The notes under the pieces: generated by a model
What the model was told of the DNA's origin: nothing
The model's database searches: none
What the model saw: the letters and a program-made list of their open reading frames with translations, nothing else
NCBI GenBank assembly: GCA_002798175.1
Contig: NWQL01000005.1
Location: forward strand, 107,891 to 167,470
Source of the DNA: Lysobacteraceae bacterium NML91-0213
GTDB lineage: Bacteria; Pseudomonadota; Gammaproteobacteria; Xanthomonadales; Xanthomonadaceae
Reading direction: 5' to 3'
DNA length: 59,580 nt
Program-made: the position numbers and the translations under genes
Shown: positions 1 through 8,954 of the stretch, piece by piece
Numbering within the stretch: position 1 is the first letter of the stretch
How the letters are laid out: every line of letters begins with the position of its first letter

Positions 1-729
1 TGCAGCGCGGCCGGCCTGCGTGCCCGGCTGGGTCATCGGCCCCGCGAGCGTCATCGCAGGTGCGGTGGTCACCGCCAGCGCGCCACGCGGGAGCATGCCC
101 GGTGTCGCACCGGGCACGCCCTGCAGCGCGCCCGGCAACGCCTGGGCGCCGGGCTGGAGGCCGGCCGTCGTCGACGCCAACCCCGCAGGTCCTGACGGGC
201 CTGTCGGCAAGCCGGCGGCCCCTGCCGGTCGTGGTGGCGCAGTGGTGGCGGACGGGTCGGCCAGCGGACGTGCCGTGAGGGCGCTGGCCGCGGTGGTGAT
301 CGCGGTGACCACGGCCGCAAGGGGCATGGCCGGGCCGCCGCCGCCGGCCGTTGCGATCATCGATGTCGCGGCCGTCGACGTCGTGGCCGTCGACGGCGTT
401 GTCATCGGCGCCGTTCCGGCATTCGGCATCGCCGCCGCGGGCTGGGCGGACTGGCCACGGGCGAGGGCTGCCTGTGCGAGGCCGGGAGGTGCCGGCAGTG
501 ACGCCGGGGTTGGTGGCGTGGGCAGCGAAGGCTGCGCGCTGTACCCGCGGACCGTCTCCGCCATGTGCGAGCGGGCACCCTGCGTCCAGGCATCCGCGCG
601 ACCTTCCCCCAGTCCCATGTTGCGGGCCAGCGGGCTGGTCAGGCTGTGCAATACGCCGACCAGCGAACGTCCGCCGCCGGGACCGCCGGGCAGGGAGGGG
701 GGAGCGAGATTGGAAAGGGGAACGACCAT
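1..729 (-). CDS. Pro/Ala/Thr-rich protein of unknown function, N-terminal part only
   Basis: An open frame of 243 codons runs from an ATG at 729 to the window edge without a stop, so the gene is cut by the boundary. The predicted protein starts MVVPLSNLAPPSLPGG, has a more ordered stretch to about residue 75 and then becomes a long low-complexity Pro/Ala/Thr linker with repeated AATST-like runs. No signal peptide or catalytic motif is visible. A weak AAGG ribosome site lies just upstream. Third positions are GC-rich in this frame, which favours it over the overlapping plus-strand frame, but in DNA this rich in GC the argument is not decisive. I do not recognise the family; the missing C-terminus probably holds the functional domain. 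Confidence 0.5.
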   Translation of the reverse strand, partial: MVVPLSNLAPPSLPGGPGGGRSLVGVLHSLTSPLARNMGLGEGRADAWTQGARSHMAETVRGYSAQPSLPTPPTPASLPAPPGLAQAALARGQSAQPAAAMPNAGTAPMTTPSTATTSTAATSMIATAGGGGPAMPLAAVVTAITTAASALTARPLADPSATTAPPRPAGAAGLPTGPSGPAGLASTTAGLQPGAQALPGALQGVPGATPGMLPRGALAVTTAPAMTLAGPMTQPGTQAGRAA

Positions 730-797
730 GGGCCTTCGCGCGGTTGCCGGATCCGGCTCCCCCATTCGCCGGTCGCCTGCACGCTAGCCTGCAAGTG

Positions 798-841
798 CCA
801 CCGGCGCACCCCCGGGGAAACCCGAGGGTGGGCGCCGGCGG
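798..841 (-). terminator. Probable terminator hairpin after the acid phosphatase gene
   Basis: A long GC-rich imperfect inverted repeat (CCGGCGCACCC against GGGTGGGCGCCGG) sits directly beyond the stop of the phosphatase gene. There is no strong T-run, so it may simply stabilise the transcript end. Confidence 0.4.
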
Positions 842-852
842 CCCCGTCCCGG

Positions 853-1773
853 TTACCGGGCCAGCCGCAGCGCTTCGCGCTTGGCGGCGCGACGCTGTTC
901 GCGCGGCTGGTCCCATGCGTTGTTGAACAGCGCCGGCTCCCAGCCGCCGTAGGTGGGATTGGCCAGCATCCACCAGCGTTCGCCGAACCAGTCGCCGTAT
1001 TCCTCGAGCAGGCCGTCGCGCGCCTCTTCGGTATTGACCATGACCTGCACGAAATCACCGAGCTGGTCACCGAACTGCATGATCACCCGGTAGTCGCGGC
1101 CGGCCAGGCGCCGGCGGCAGAGCTTCTCGCTGCCGTGCTGCTCGCAGCCTTCCACGTGTGTGCCGAGGCCGAGGAACACGCTGTCGTCCTTCACCGGCAG
1201 ACCGACGGCGCGCAGGTTGGCCAGCGTGGCCTCGTTGAGGTGCTGGGCGCGGTTGGACAGGTAGAGGATGGTCACGCCCTTCTGGCTGGCGGCGCGGGCG
1301 AAGTCGACCACGCCGGGCACCGGCTCGGCCTTCTTTTCCGCCACCCAGGCGGCCCAGGTGGCCTCGTCGTATTCCAGGCCGTCGCGTACCAGCCGCGCCT
1401 GGTACGGCGAGTTGTCGAGCACGGTCTCGTCGATGTCCATGATCACCGCGGGGGGCAGCTCGGCCCAGGCCTGCGGGTTGTCGCGCTCGTCGGGTACCAG
1501 CGCATCCCAGTTCTTCTCCGCGATCGCGGCATCCAGGTGGTCGGCGGCGGCGCGGAACAGCGACAGCGCATTGGCGCGGTATTCCTGCGAGCGCTGCACC
1601 CACAGCACCGCATTGAGGTTGTCATCGGCATCGGTGGCGACCGGACGCGTCGCCTGCTGCACGGATGCAGCCTGCGGGACCTGGCCCGTCTGCCCGGTCG
1701 TGGCCTCGGGTGCCGGGCGGCAGGCCGACAGGCCGATGGCAAGCAGGGACAGGCTCAGCAGCAGGGGACGCAT
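853..1773 (-). CDS. Class C acid phosphatase / 5'-nucleotidase lipoprotein, e(P4) family
   Basis: This 306-residue protein begins with a lipoprotein signal peptide ending in the lipobox LSAC (Cys18), so it should be anchored in the outer membrane facing the periplasm. It belongs to the DDDD/HAD phosphatases: the nucleophile motif DIDETVLDN has Asp113 and Asp115, and a second metal-binding motif GDQLGDF lies near the C-terminus. Members hydrolyse phosphomonoesters such as nucleoside monophosphates so that the nucleoside can be taken up. It is transcribed away from the Rep helicase gene across a 113-bp gap and looks monocistronic. Length and motif order are normal for the family. Substrate is inferred from the family only. 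Confidence 0.9.
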   Translation of the reverse strand: MRPLLLSLSLLAIGLSACRPAPEATTGQTGQVPQAASVQQATRPVATDADDNLNAVLWVQRSQEYRANALSLFRAAADHLDAAIAEKNWDALVPDERDNPQAWAELPPAVIMDIDETVLDNSPYQARLVRDGLEYDEATWAAWVAEKKAEPVPGVVDFARAASQKGVTILYLSNRAQHLNEATLANLRAVGLPVKDDSVFLGLGTHVEGCEQHGSEKLCRRRLAGRDYRVIMQFGDQLGDFVQVMVNTEEARDGLLEEYGDWFGERWWMLANPTYGGWEPALFNNAWDQPREQRRAAKREALRLAR

Positions 1774-1886
1774 CGCGATCTCCGCGGATTTGCAGGGCGT
1801 GCGAGTTTAGCCGACGCCGATGACCGCCCGTCGCGACCGTGGATCGGAGCGCGCCGCGTGGACATTGGAGTGGAACAGTCGCCCCC

Positions 1887-3866
1887 TCAGGCGTCGAGCA
1901 GTGCCCTGATCGCGGCGAAGCCCGCGCCCGCGCGTTCGCGCTTGTGCTCGGCATCGGCCACCGGGTCGGCGCCGTCGCGCTGCAGCTCGTCGGGCGGGAG
2001 TTCGTCGAGGAAGCGGCTGGGCTTGAGCTTCATCCGGCTGCCCCACCTGGTCGCCTCGCGCGCATGCGACAGCCACAGCCGCTCCTTGGCGCGGGTGATG
2101 CCGACATACAGCAGCCGACGCTCCTCGTCGATCCGGCCCTCGTCGATGCTGGCCTCGTGCGGCAGCACGCCGTCCTCGACGCCGACGATGAACACATAGC
2201 GGAATTCGAGCCCCTTGGCCGCGTGCATGCTCATCATGCGGACCTGGTTGCCGGGATCGTCGCGGTCGGCATGGGTGAGCAGCGCCAGTTGCGCGGCAAG
2301 TTCGCCGGGGCCCGCGCCGCGCGCGCCGCCCTCGAACCAGCCGGCCAGTTCCTCGAGGTTGCCGCGGCGCATGGCGAACTGCTGCTCGGTCCTGCACTGC
2401 GCACGCACGGCGGCGAGCATCCCCGAGCGCTCGACCAGGTTGCGTACCAGTTCCGCCGGCGGCAGCCGCTGCGCGTCCTGGCGCAGGCTGCGCAGGATGT
2501 CGGCGAAGGTGCCAAGTGCATTCGCCGCGCGGGGCGGCAACTGCTTCAGCAGCCCGATCGATTCGATCGCCCGCGACATCGGCATCTGCGCCTGCTGCGA
2601 AAGTTCCGCCAGCCGTGCCAGCGTTGTGGCGCCGACCTCGCGCTTGGGTGATTGCACGGCGCGCAGGAACGCACTGTCGTCCTCGGGGTTGGCGACCAGA
2701 CGCAGCCACGACAGCGCATCCTTGACCTCGGCACGCTCGAGGAATGCGGTACCGCCCGACAGGTGGTACGGCACGCGCATCAACTGCAGCGCCTTCTCCA
2801 GCGCGCGCGACTGGAAATTGCTGCGGAAGAGGATGCAGCACTCGTTCCACTGCATCCCGCCGGAGGCATGCAGGAACTGCAGCTCGGCGGCCACGCGTTC
2901 GGCTTCGTGGGCATGGTCGCGGCACTCCCAGATGCGGATGCGCTCGCCATCGGCCTGCGCGCTCCACAGCGTCTTCAGGTGCTCGTGCGGGTTGTTGGCG
3001 ATCAGCGCATTGGCCGCGCGCAGCACGCGGTTGGAGCAGCGGTAGTTCTGCTCGAGCTTGATGATCTCGAGGTCCGGGTAATCGGTACCCAGCGAGGTGA
3101 GGTTCTCGGGATTGGCGCCGCGCCATGCATAGATCGACTGGTCGTCGTCGCCCACGCATGTGAAGTTGCCCTTCGGTCCGGCGATCGCCTTGAGCAGGCG
3201 GTACTGGGCGTCGTTGGTGTCCTGGCATTCGTCGACCAGCAGGTAGCCGATCCGCTCGCGCCAGCCCAGCCGCAGGTCCTCGTGCGCTTCCAGCAGCTGC
3301 ACCGGCAGGCGGATGAGGTCGTCGAAATCGACCGCGTTGAAGCTGGTCAGGCGCGCCTGGTAGCGGCCGTACAGTTCCGCGGCCTCGAGTTCGCGGGTGC
3401 TGCGCGCGAGTGCGGCGGCCTCTTCCGGCGACAGCCCGGCGTTCTTGGCGCGCGACACCAGGCCCTGCAGTGCCTGGATCGCATCGGGCTTCATGCCGCT
3501 GCACAGGTCCTTGAACTGCGCGGCGCAGTCGTCGGCGTCGAACACCGAGAAGCCGCGGCGCAGGCCGGCGCGCTCGTGCTCGATCTGCAGCAGTTTCAGT
3601 CCCAGTGCGTGGAAGGTGGAGATGGTCAACCCTTCCGCCGCATCGCCCCTGATCCGCCGGGCGACGCGCTCGCGCATCTCCTTGGCCGACTTGTTGGTGA
3701 AGGTGATCGCGGCGATGCGCCGCGCCGGGTAATGGCCGGCGGCGATCAGGTGGGCGATCTTCTCGACGATCACGCGCGTCTTGCCGCTGCCGGCGCCGGC
3801 CAGCACCAGCAGCGGACCTTCGCAGTGCAGCACGGCGGCACGCTGGGGAGGATTGAGACCTTGCAT
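1887..3866 (-). CDS. rep: ATP-dependent DNA helicase Rep (UvrD/Rep superfamily 1)
   Basis: A 659-residue 3'-5' superfamily 1 helicase that assists replication forks past protein roadblocks. The start at 3866 gives MQGLNPPQRAAV, the standard beginning of this family, with the Q-motif immediately before Walker A (AGAGSGKT, about residues 22-29). Walker B appears as LLVDECQDT, motif III/IV as GDDDQSIYAWRGA, and the C-terminal LLYVGITRAKERLWLS is motif VI. Upstream extensions of the same frame are high-GC read-through and have no family similarity. Length matches Rep (about 670) better than UvrD (about 720). It is divergent from the exported protein gene at 3980. Confidence 0.92.
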   Translation of the reverse strand: MQGLNPPQRAAVLHCEGPLLVLAGAGSGKTRVIVEKIAHLIAAGHYPARRIAAITFTNKSAKEMRERVARRIRGDAAEGLTISTFHALGLKLLQIEHERAGLRRGFSVFDADDCAAQFKDLCSGMKPDAIQALQGLVSRAKNAGLSPEEAAALARSTRELEAAELYGRYQARLTSFNAVDFDDLIRLPVQLLEAHEDLRLGWRERIGYLLVDECQDTNDAQYRLLKAIAGPKGNFTCVGDDDQSIYAWRGANPENLTSLGTDYPDLEIIKLEQNYRCSNRVLRAANALIANNPHEHLKTLWSAQADGERIRIWECRDHAHEAERVAAELQFLHASGGMQWNECCILFRSNFQSRALEKALQLMRVPYHLSGGTAFLERAEVKDALSWLRLVANPEDDSAFLRAVQSPKREVGATTLARLAELSQQAQMPMSRAIESIGLLKQLPPRAANALGTFADILRSLRQDAQRLPPAELVRNLVERSGMLAAVRAQCRTEQQFAMRRGNLEELAGWFEGGARGAGPGELAAQLALLTHADRDDPGNQVRMMSMHAAKGLEFRYVFIVGVEDGVLPHEASIDEGRIDEERRLLYVGITRAKERLWLSHAREATRWGSRMKLKPSRFLDELPPDELQRDGADPVADAEHKRERAGAGFAAIRALLDA

Positions 3867-3979
3867 CGGCAATCGGAACCTGCGGGCCCGCCATTGTCGC
3901 CGAAGCGGTTGCTGCGCCGCATGTTGCAGGGCCGGGCGTGGTGATGTAAGCAGGGGCGAATCCTCAGCGAGGACGTGAG

Positions 3980-4705
3980 ATGAACGGGTTCCGGTACGGA
4001 CTTCTGGCAGGAACGATTGCGTTGGCGATCGCGGGTGGCACCTGCGTGCTGCCGGCACATGCGGGCGATTCGCCGGCGTGGAGCGACCGCACGCCCGATT
4101 ACTGGAATGCCCATCCCGACCAGAAGCACCGGATGCTCGGGCTTGCCGCCCTTCAGGAGGGGCGGGCGGAAGCGGCGCGCATGCAATTCGAGCGTGCCGC
4201 GCGCCACGCCGACAAGGCGTCGCAGGCGCTGATGGCGCAGCTGTTGTGGGAGGGCCGCGGCGTGCCGAAGGACCGGGCACTGGCCTATGCGTGGATGGAC
4301 CTCGCCGCCGAGCGCGGCGATCCGCGACTGGTGGCGCAGCGCGAGCTCTACTGGGCGGAGCTCGACGCGGCCTCGCGCGAGCGCGCGATCGAGGAGGGCA
4401 AGGCGGTCTACGACCAGTACGCCGATGACGTGGCACAACCGCGCCTGGAGCGCGAGCGCCGGCGTTGGACGATGGTGGCCGTCGGCAGCCGGCTTGGTTC
4501 GCCGGGGGCGGCCTCGGTCTGTACCGACCAGATCATGCCGCGCGGGAAGGGCGCGGTGACGGGGCTGGGCTTGTGCGGGACCGGCGTCGATTCGGCCGTG
4601 CACTACGCCGACGCCAAACTGAGCCCCGTCGAATACTGGCGCCAGCGCGACCTCGAGACAGCCCGCCTGTTCGGTGCGGACCTCAGCCAGGCGCAACCAC
4701 GCTGA
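3980..4705 (+). CDS. Exported Sel1-like repeat protein
   Basis: A 241-residue protein with a Sec signal peptide (hydrophobic LLAGTIALAIAGG core, likely cleavage after PAHA), so probably periplasmic. The middle contains alpha-helical repeats of the Sel1/TPR kind: GLAALQEGRAEAARMQFERAA followed by ALMAQLLWEGRGVPKDRALAYAWMDLAAERGD, the latter holding the typical G-x-G-V-x-x-D and A-x-x-W-x-x-x-A-A pattern. The C-terminal 80 residues contain two cysteines (VCTDQ and GLCGTG) that might form a disulfide. Sel1-like proteins are usually scaffolds for protein partners; no specific partner is evident. It stands alone, 94 bp before thymidine kinase. Confidence 0.75.
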   Translation: MNGFRYGLLAGTIALAIAGGTCVLPAHAGDSPAWSDRTPDYWNAHPDQKHRMLGLAALQEGRAEAARMQFERAARHADKASQALMAQLLWEGRGVPKDRALAYAWMDLAAERGDPRLVAQRELYWAELDAASRERAIEEGKAVYDQYADDVAQPRLERERRRWTMVAVGSRLGSPGAASVCTDQIMPRGKGAVTGLGLCGTGVDSAVHYADAKLSPVEYWRQRDLETARLFGADLSQAQPR

Positions 4706-4799
4706 CATTCCAGCGGGACCGGTGGCCGCTGCGCAGCATCCGGTGTGCACCGCAGCGGTCACGGAATGACCGGCCAGCCGACCCCGTAGAATCCGCGGC

Positions 4800-5423
4800 A
4801 TGGCCAAGCTGTATTTCTACTACTCGGCGATGAATGCCGGGAAGACCACCACCCTGCTGCAGTCCGCGCACAACTACCGCGAGCGCGGCATGCGTGTGCT
4901 GATCCTGACCCCGGCGCTGGACGATCGCGCCGGGCGCGGCCGGGTGGCCTCGCGGATCGGGCTGGAATCGCCTGCCGAGGCGTTCGCCGTCGACGACGAC
5001 CTGCTGGCCTGGGTGGAGCGCGATGTCGCCACCCACGGGCCGCTGCACTGCGTGCTGGTCGACGAGGCGCAGTTCCTGCGCAAGCCGCAGGTGTGGCAGC
5101 TCACCGAAGTGGTCGACCGGCTGCGCACCCCGGTGCTGTGCTACGGCCTGCGCACCGACTTCCGCGGCGAGCTGTTCGAGGGCAGCCAGTACCTGCTGGC
5201 CTGGGCCGACGAGATGCACGAGATCAAGACCATCTGCCACAGCGGCTCCAAGGCCACCATGACCGTGCGCGTGGACGACAGCGGGCATGCGGTGCAGGCC
5301 GGGCCACAGGTGGAGATCGGCGGCAACGAACGCTACCTGTCGGTGAGCCGTGCCGAGTTCAAGCGCATCGCCCGCGGCGAGGGCGGCGTGGAGCCGGCGC
5401 AGGCGTCGCTGCCGCTGCGGTAG
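4800..5423 (+). CDS. tdk: Thymidine kinase (type II)
   Basis: This 207-residue enzyme phosphorylates thymidine to dTMP with ATP in the pyrimidine salvage pathway. The N-terminus [20 protein letters not shown] carries the Walker A loop MNAGKTT, the central LVDEAQFL is the Walker B/lid region, and [19 protein letters not shown] is the conserved type II thymidine-binding segment. The usual zinc-site cysteines of this class are mostly missing: only one Cys is seen after the lasso region ([10 protein letters not shown]), as is common in proteobacterial short forms. Length is normal. It converges on the Ser/Thr kinase gene with only 23 bp between the stops. Confidence 0.93.
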   Translation: MAKLYFYYSAMNAGKTTTLLQSAHNYRERGMRVLILTPALDDRAGRGRVASRIGLESPAEAFAVDDDLLAWVERDVATHGPLHCVLVDEAQFLRKPQVWQLTEVVDRLRTPVLCYGLRTDFRGELFEGSQYLLAWADEMHEIKTICHSGSKATMTVRVDDSGHAVQAGPQVEIGGNERYLSVSRAEFKRIARGEGGVEPAQASLPLR

Positions 5424-5446
5424 CGGACCGGCGCGGGCTGCCTGCG

Positions 5447-8338
5447 TCAGCGGCCGGCCGTGCGTGCCCCCGGCTCCGCGGCGTCGATCGCCGGGCCGCA
5501 TGCGGCAAGCAGTGCCGTCGCCTGCCGGCGCACGCTGCCACCTTCCGGGAAGGCAGCCTGCAGTTCCGTGGTGATCCGTGCCGCATCGACGCGGCCACGT
5601 GCGCGGTCGTGGCCCGAGCACCGCACCGCGGCGGCATCGGCCGCGGCCAGCCAGGCGGCCTTGCGGGATTCGAGGTCCGCCGATGTCGCGGCGGCAAGCG
5701 GATCCAGGCGTCGCAGCAGCTGCGCGGGGTCGCCTGCCGATTCCGCCCGTGCCAGTGCGTGCAGGGCGCGCCGGGACTGCGGGTGGTCGGGCCCGTAACC
5801 GGCGCGGGTCAGCCGCGCGGCCTCCTGGAGGTCACGGCGCGCCTCGCGATCACGCCCCAGCCGCAGCAGCAGTTCACCCCGCAGGCGCCGGGCCACGCCC
5901 ACCTGCGGGTGCTCGTCGCCAAGCAGCCGCACGCGCAGCGCCAGCGCCTCGTCGAGAGGGAGCAGCGCGGCGTGCGCGTCGCCGGCGTCCGCGCGCACCA
6001 GCGCGAGGTGGAACAGGGCGTCGGCCAGGGCGGGGCCGGACCCGCGTACGGCCAGCATCGCGGTGGCGGCGCCCAGGTCGCGCAGCGCGGCTTCGCCGTC
6101 GCCGCGCTCGCGGGCCACGATCGCCAGGCTGTCCAGGTTGCGCGCGACGTCGGCGTGGTCGGGCCCCAGCCGCGCCAGCAGCCAGGCGTGCGCCTCGCGG
6201 AACTCGGTCTCGGCTTCGGTCAGCCGGCCCTGGTCGACGTGCAGCGCGGCCAGCAGGCGGCGCGCGTCGATGGTGTCCGGGTGGTGGCTGCCATGCAGGG
6301 CCTGGGCAAGCGACAGGGCGTCACGGCAGTGGCGTTCGGCCTGGGCCACGCGGCCGCCGTCGCGCTCCACCGCACACAGCGCCCGCAGGATGTCGACCGC
6401 CAGCGGATGGCGCTCGCCCACGTCGCCGCGCAGTTCAGCAAGCGCTGCCCGATAGCCGCGTCGCGCCGCCGCCGCGTGGCCACGCGCGGCGTGCAGCGAG
6501 GCGAGGTCGGCGAGGTTTTCCGCCACCCCGGGACCGGTGGCCGCCCGCGCCCGCCGCAATGCCAGGGCGTGCCGGAACAGGGTTTCCGCGGCGGCCACCT
6601 CGCCGGTCTGGCGACGGCAACGGCCGAGCTGGGCGTAGTACTCCGCCGCCTGCGCCGGCAGCCGTCCTTCCGAACTGCGCGCAAGCGCGCGCGCCGGGGC
6701 CATCCGCGCGATGCAGTCCACGGGACGGCCAAGCAGGCGCAGCGCGCGGCCGCGGTCGGCAATGGCCTCCAGACGCAGGCTGGCCGGCACGTCGCCGGCC
6801 GTGTCGAGCAACGCGGCCTGCTGGTCCAGCAGCTCGAGTGCGCGCGCGTAATCGCCCAGCCCCAGGCGCAGCCGCGCCAGTACTCCCAGCAGCTCGGCAT
6901 GCAGCCCCGGCTGGCCGGCGAGTTCCACTGCGCCGCGCGCCTGCCCGGCGTCGAGCAGTTCGCGCACGTCCAGCGGGCGCGAGGCACGTGCGCTGCCGGC
7001 ATGTTCGAACAGGCCCACCACCAGCGCCTGCATGGCACGCGCGCGGTCGGCCTCGTGCTGCGACTGCGCGCGCTGCCAGCCCAGGATGGCCAGCGCCAGT
7101 GCCAGCACCAGGGTGATGGCCGCCGTCGTGGCGAGCGGCCAGCGATGCCTGCGCACGTACTTGCGCGCCCGGTACAGCAGGCCCTGTGGCCGCGCCAGCA
7201 CCGGCCGGCCATCGAGATAGCGCTGCAGGTCGAGGGCGAATGCCTCCACCGATGGATAGCGCTGCTCCGGGCGCTTGGCCAGCGCCTTGAGCACGATGTT
7301 GTCGAGATCGCCGGCGCTGCGCCGCGCGCGCCGGCGCAGCGCGGGGGCGACGTGGGCGGCGGCCTCGTCGGCGCGCCGCTGCAGCACCGCCGACGGGCGT
7401 GGTGGATCGACGCCGAGGATGGCCTCTTCCCACTGCGCATCGCTGGGGCGCTTGAGCGCGTACGGCTTGGCACCAGCCACCAGTTCGTAGAGCACCATGC
7501 CCAGCGAGTACACATCGGTCATCGTGGTGACCGGCTCGCCGCGGATCTGTTCGGGCGCGGCGTAGTGCAGGGTGAACGCGCGCAACCCGGTGCGGGTCCG
7601 TTCGAGCGCCGGCTCCGGCGCATCGAGCAGCTTGGCGATGCCGAAGTCCAGCAGCCGCACCTCGTCGAGCGGAGTGACCAGGATGTTCGACGGCTTTAGG
7701 TCGCGGTGCACGATCAGGTTGGCATGCGCGTGGCTGACCGCATCGCAGACCTGCAGGAACAGGTGCAGGCATTCGTCGATGCCGGCCTCGCGGCGCGAGC
7801 ACCAGTCGGTGATCGGCTCGCCATCGACGTAATCCAGAGCGAGGTAGGGCTGCTGGTCGGCGCTGATGCCGGCATCGAGCAGCCGGGCGATATGCGCGTG
7901 CTCGAGGCGGGCGAGGATCTGCCGTTCGCGGGTGAAGCGCAGGCGCAGGCCGGGATCGGCCAGGCCCGGACGCAGCAGCTTCAGCGCGACCCGGCGCTGG
8001 TAGAGCCCATCGTCGCGGCGTGCCAGCCAGACCTGGCCCATGCCCCCCTCGCCCAGCAGGTGCTCCAGCCGGTAGGGACCGACGGTCAGCCCCGGCCGCG
8101 CTCCCGGCAGCGGCGCGACCAGCGGGGTGTCGAGGGCGCTTTCGGTGTGTTCGAGGGCAAGCAGCCGCTCGAGTTCGTCGGCCAGTGCCGGGTCCTCGGC
8201 ACGGATGCGGGCCAGCAGCGCGCTGCGCCCGGGCAGCTCGAGATCGAGCAGCACGTCCAGGTGCGCGGACACCTGTTGCCAGCGGGTGACGTCCATGGGG
8301 CCGGATGCGCCCCGGTCGCGGTCAGCCGGCCGTTCCAT
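5447..8338 (-). CDS. Membrane-anchored Ser/Thr protein kinase with C-terminal TPR-like repeats
   Basis: A 963-residue Hanks-type kinase. The kinase domain starts near residue 89 (glycine loop GEGGMGQVW), with the catalytic lysine in VALK (K120), HRDLKPSN at 211-218 and DFG at 231-233; all essential residues are present. A single transmembrane helix lies at about 402-421 and is followed by some 500 residues of Ala/Leu/Arg-rich tandem helical repeats typical of TPRs, which would lie in the periplasm. The start overlaps the end of the ECF sigma gene by 17 bp, so the two are translationally linked. This sigma-kinase pairing suggests the kinase and sigma factor form one signalling unit; the input signal is unknown. 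An internal start at 8296 (MDVTRW) is possible. Confidence 0.9.
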   Translation of the reverse strand: MERPADRDRGASGPMDVTRWQQVSAHLDVLLDLELPGRSALLARIRAEDPALADELERLLALEHTESALDTPLVAPLPGARPGLTVGPYRLEHLLGEGGMGQVWLARRDDGLYQRRVALKLLRPGLADPGLRLRFTRERQILARLEHAHIARLLDAGISADQQPYLALDYVDGEPITDWCSRREAGIDECLHLFLQVCDAVSHAHANLIVHRDLKPSNILVTPLDEVRLLDFGIAKLLDAPEPALERTRTGLRAFTLHYAAPEQIRGEPVTTMTDVYSLGMVLYELVAGAKPYALKRPSDAQWEEAILGVDPPRPSAVLQRRADEAAAHVAPALRRRARRSAGDLDNIVLKALAKRPEQRYPSVEAFALDLQRYLDGRPVLARPQGLLYRARKYVRRHRWPLATTAAITLVLALALAILGWQRAQSQHEADRARAMQALVVGLFEHAGSARASRPLDVRELLDAGQARGAVELAGQPGLHAELLGVLARLRLGLGDYARALELLDQQAALLDTAGDVPASLRLEAIADRGRALRLLGRPVDCIARMAPARALARSSEGRLPAQAAEYYAQLGRCRRQTGEVAAAETLFRHALALRRARAATGPGVAENLADLASLHAARGHAAAARRGYRAALAELRGDVGERHPLAVDILRALCAVERDGGRVAQAERHCRDALSLAQALHGSHHPDTIDARRLLAALHVDQGRLTEAETEFREAHAWLLARLGPDHADVARNLDSLAIVARERGDGEAALRDLGAATAMLAVRGSGPALADALFHLALVRADAGDAHAALLPLDEALALRVRLLGDEHPQVGVARRLRGELLLRLGRDREARRDLQEAARLTRAGYGPDHPQSRRALHALARAESAGDPAQLLRRLDPLAAATSADLESRKAAWLAAADAAAVRCSGHDRARGRVDAARITTELQAAFPEGGSVRRQATALLAACGPAIDAAEPGARTAGR

Positions 8339-8900
8339 CCTGCAGCGCAGCCAGCAGGTACATCCGCGCCTTCTGCCAGTCGCGTCGCACGCTGCGCTCG
8401 GAGCGCTCCAGCAACGCGGCGATCTCGAGTTCCGACAGGCCGGCGAAATAACGAAGTTCGACCACCCGCGCCAGCCGCTCGTCGACCCGGCCCAGCGTGG
8501 TCAGCGCGGCATCCAGCGCCAGCGTGTCCTCGTCCAGGCGCACGCCGCCGGCGAGGTCCTCGGGCAGGTCGGTGACCCGGTGCAGGTCGCCGCCGCGCTT
8601 GCGGGCGAGCCGCTGGCGCGCGTAGTCGACGACCACGCTGCGCATCGCCGAGGCCGCGTAGGCGAAGAAGTGCGCGCGATCGTCGAAGCGCGCGGCCTGG
8701 CCGCCAATGAGCTTGAGATAGGCCTCGTGCACCAGCGCGGTGGCATCGAGGGTCTGGCCATGCTGCCCGGCGAGCTGGCGCCGCGCCATCGCGTGCAGTT
8801 CCTGGTAGAGCGTCGCCAGCACCTGGTCCATCGCGGCGCGGTCTCCGCCGCGCGCGGCATCCAGCCACAGGGTGATTTCCGCCGTGTCCGACATCGCCAT
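8322..8900 (-). CDS. ECF RNA polymerase sigma factor (TIGR02999-type)
   Basis: A 192-residue sigma-70 family factor of the ECF group. Region 2 covers about residues 20-95 (ALVHEAYLKLIGG and FFAYAASAMRSVVVDYARQR), and region 4 covers about 125-185 with the helix-turn-helix ELEIAALLERSERSVRRDWQKAR. This matches the TIGR02999 subgroup, which is usually encoded next to Ser/Thr kinases and lacks a classic anti-sigma factor; no anti-sigma gene is visible here. The downstream kinase gene starts before this one ends, so phosphorylation of the sigma factor or a partner by that kinase is a reasonable inference. Target promoters are unknown. Confidence 0.9.
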   Translation of the reverse strand: MAMSDTAEITLWLDAARGGDRAAMDQVLATLYQELHAMARRQLAGQHGQTLDATALVHEAYLKLIGGQAARFDDRAHFFAYAASAMRSVVVDYARQRLARKRGGDLHRVTDLPEDLAGGVRLDEDTLALDAALTTLGRVDERLARVVELRYFAGLSELEIAALLERSERSVRRDWQKARMYLLAALQDGTAG

Positions 8901-8954
8901 CCCCGTATGTCGCCCGCGCCGACTATAGCGCGCAGCGATACGCCGCGTGGGGCT

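Noticed and set aside
20..787. 255-codon plus-strand frame at the left edge
   Set aside because: It is opposite the minus-strand frame that starts at 729; low complexity, no ribosome site and poorer codon pattern.
5093..7699. 868-codon plus-strand frame
   Set aside because: Antisense to the Ser/Thr kinase, whose motifs are unambiguous; long open frames are expected on the other strand at this GC.
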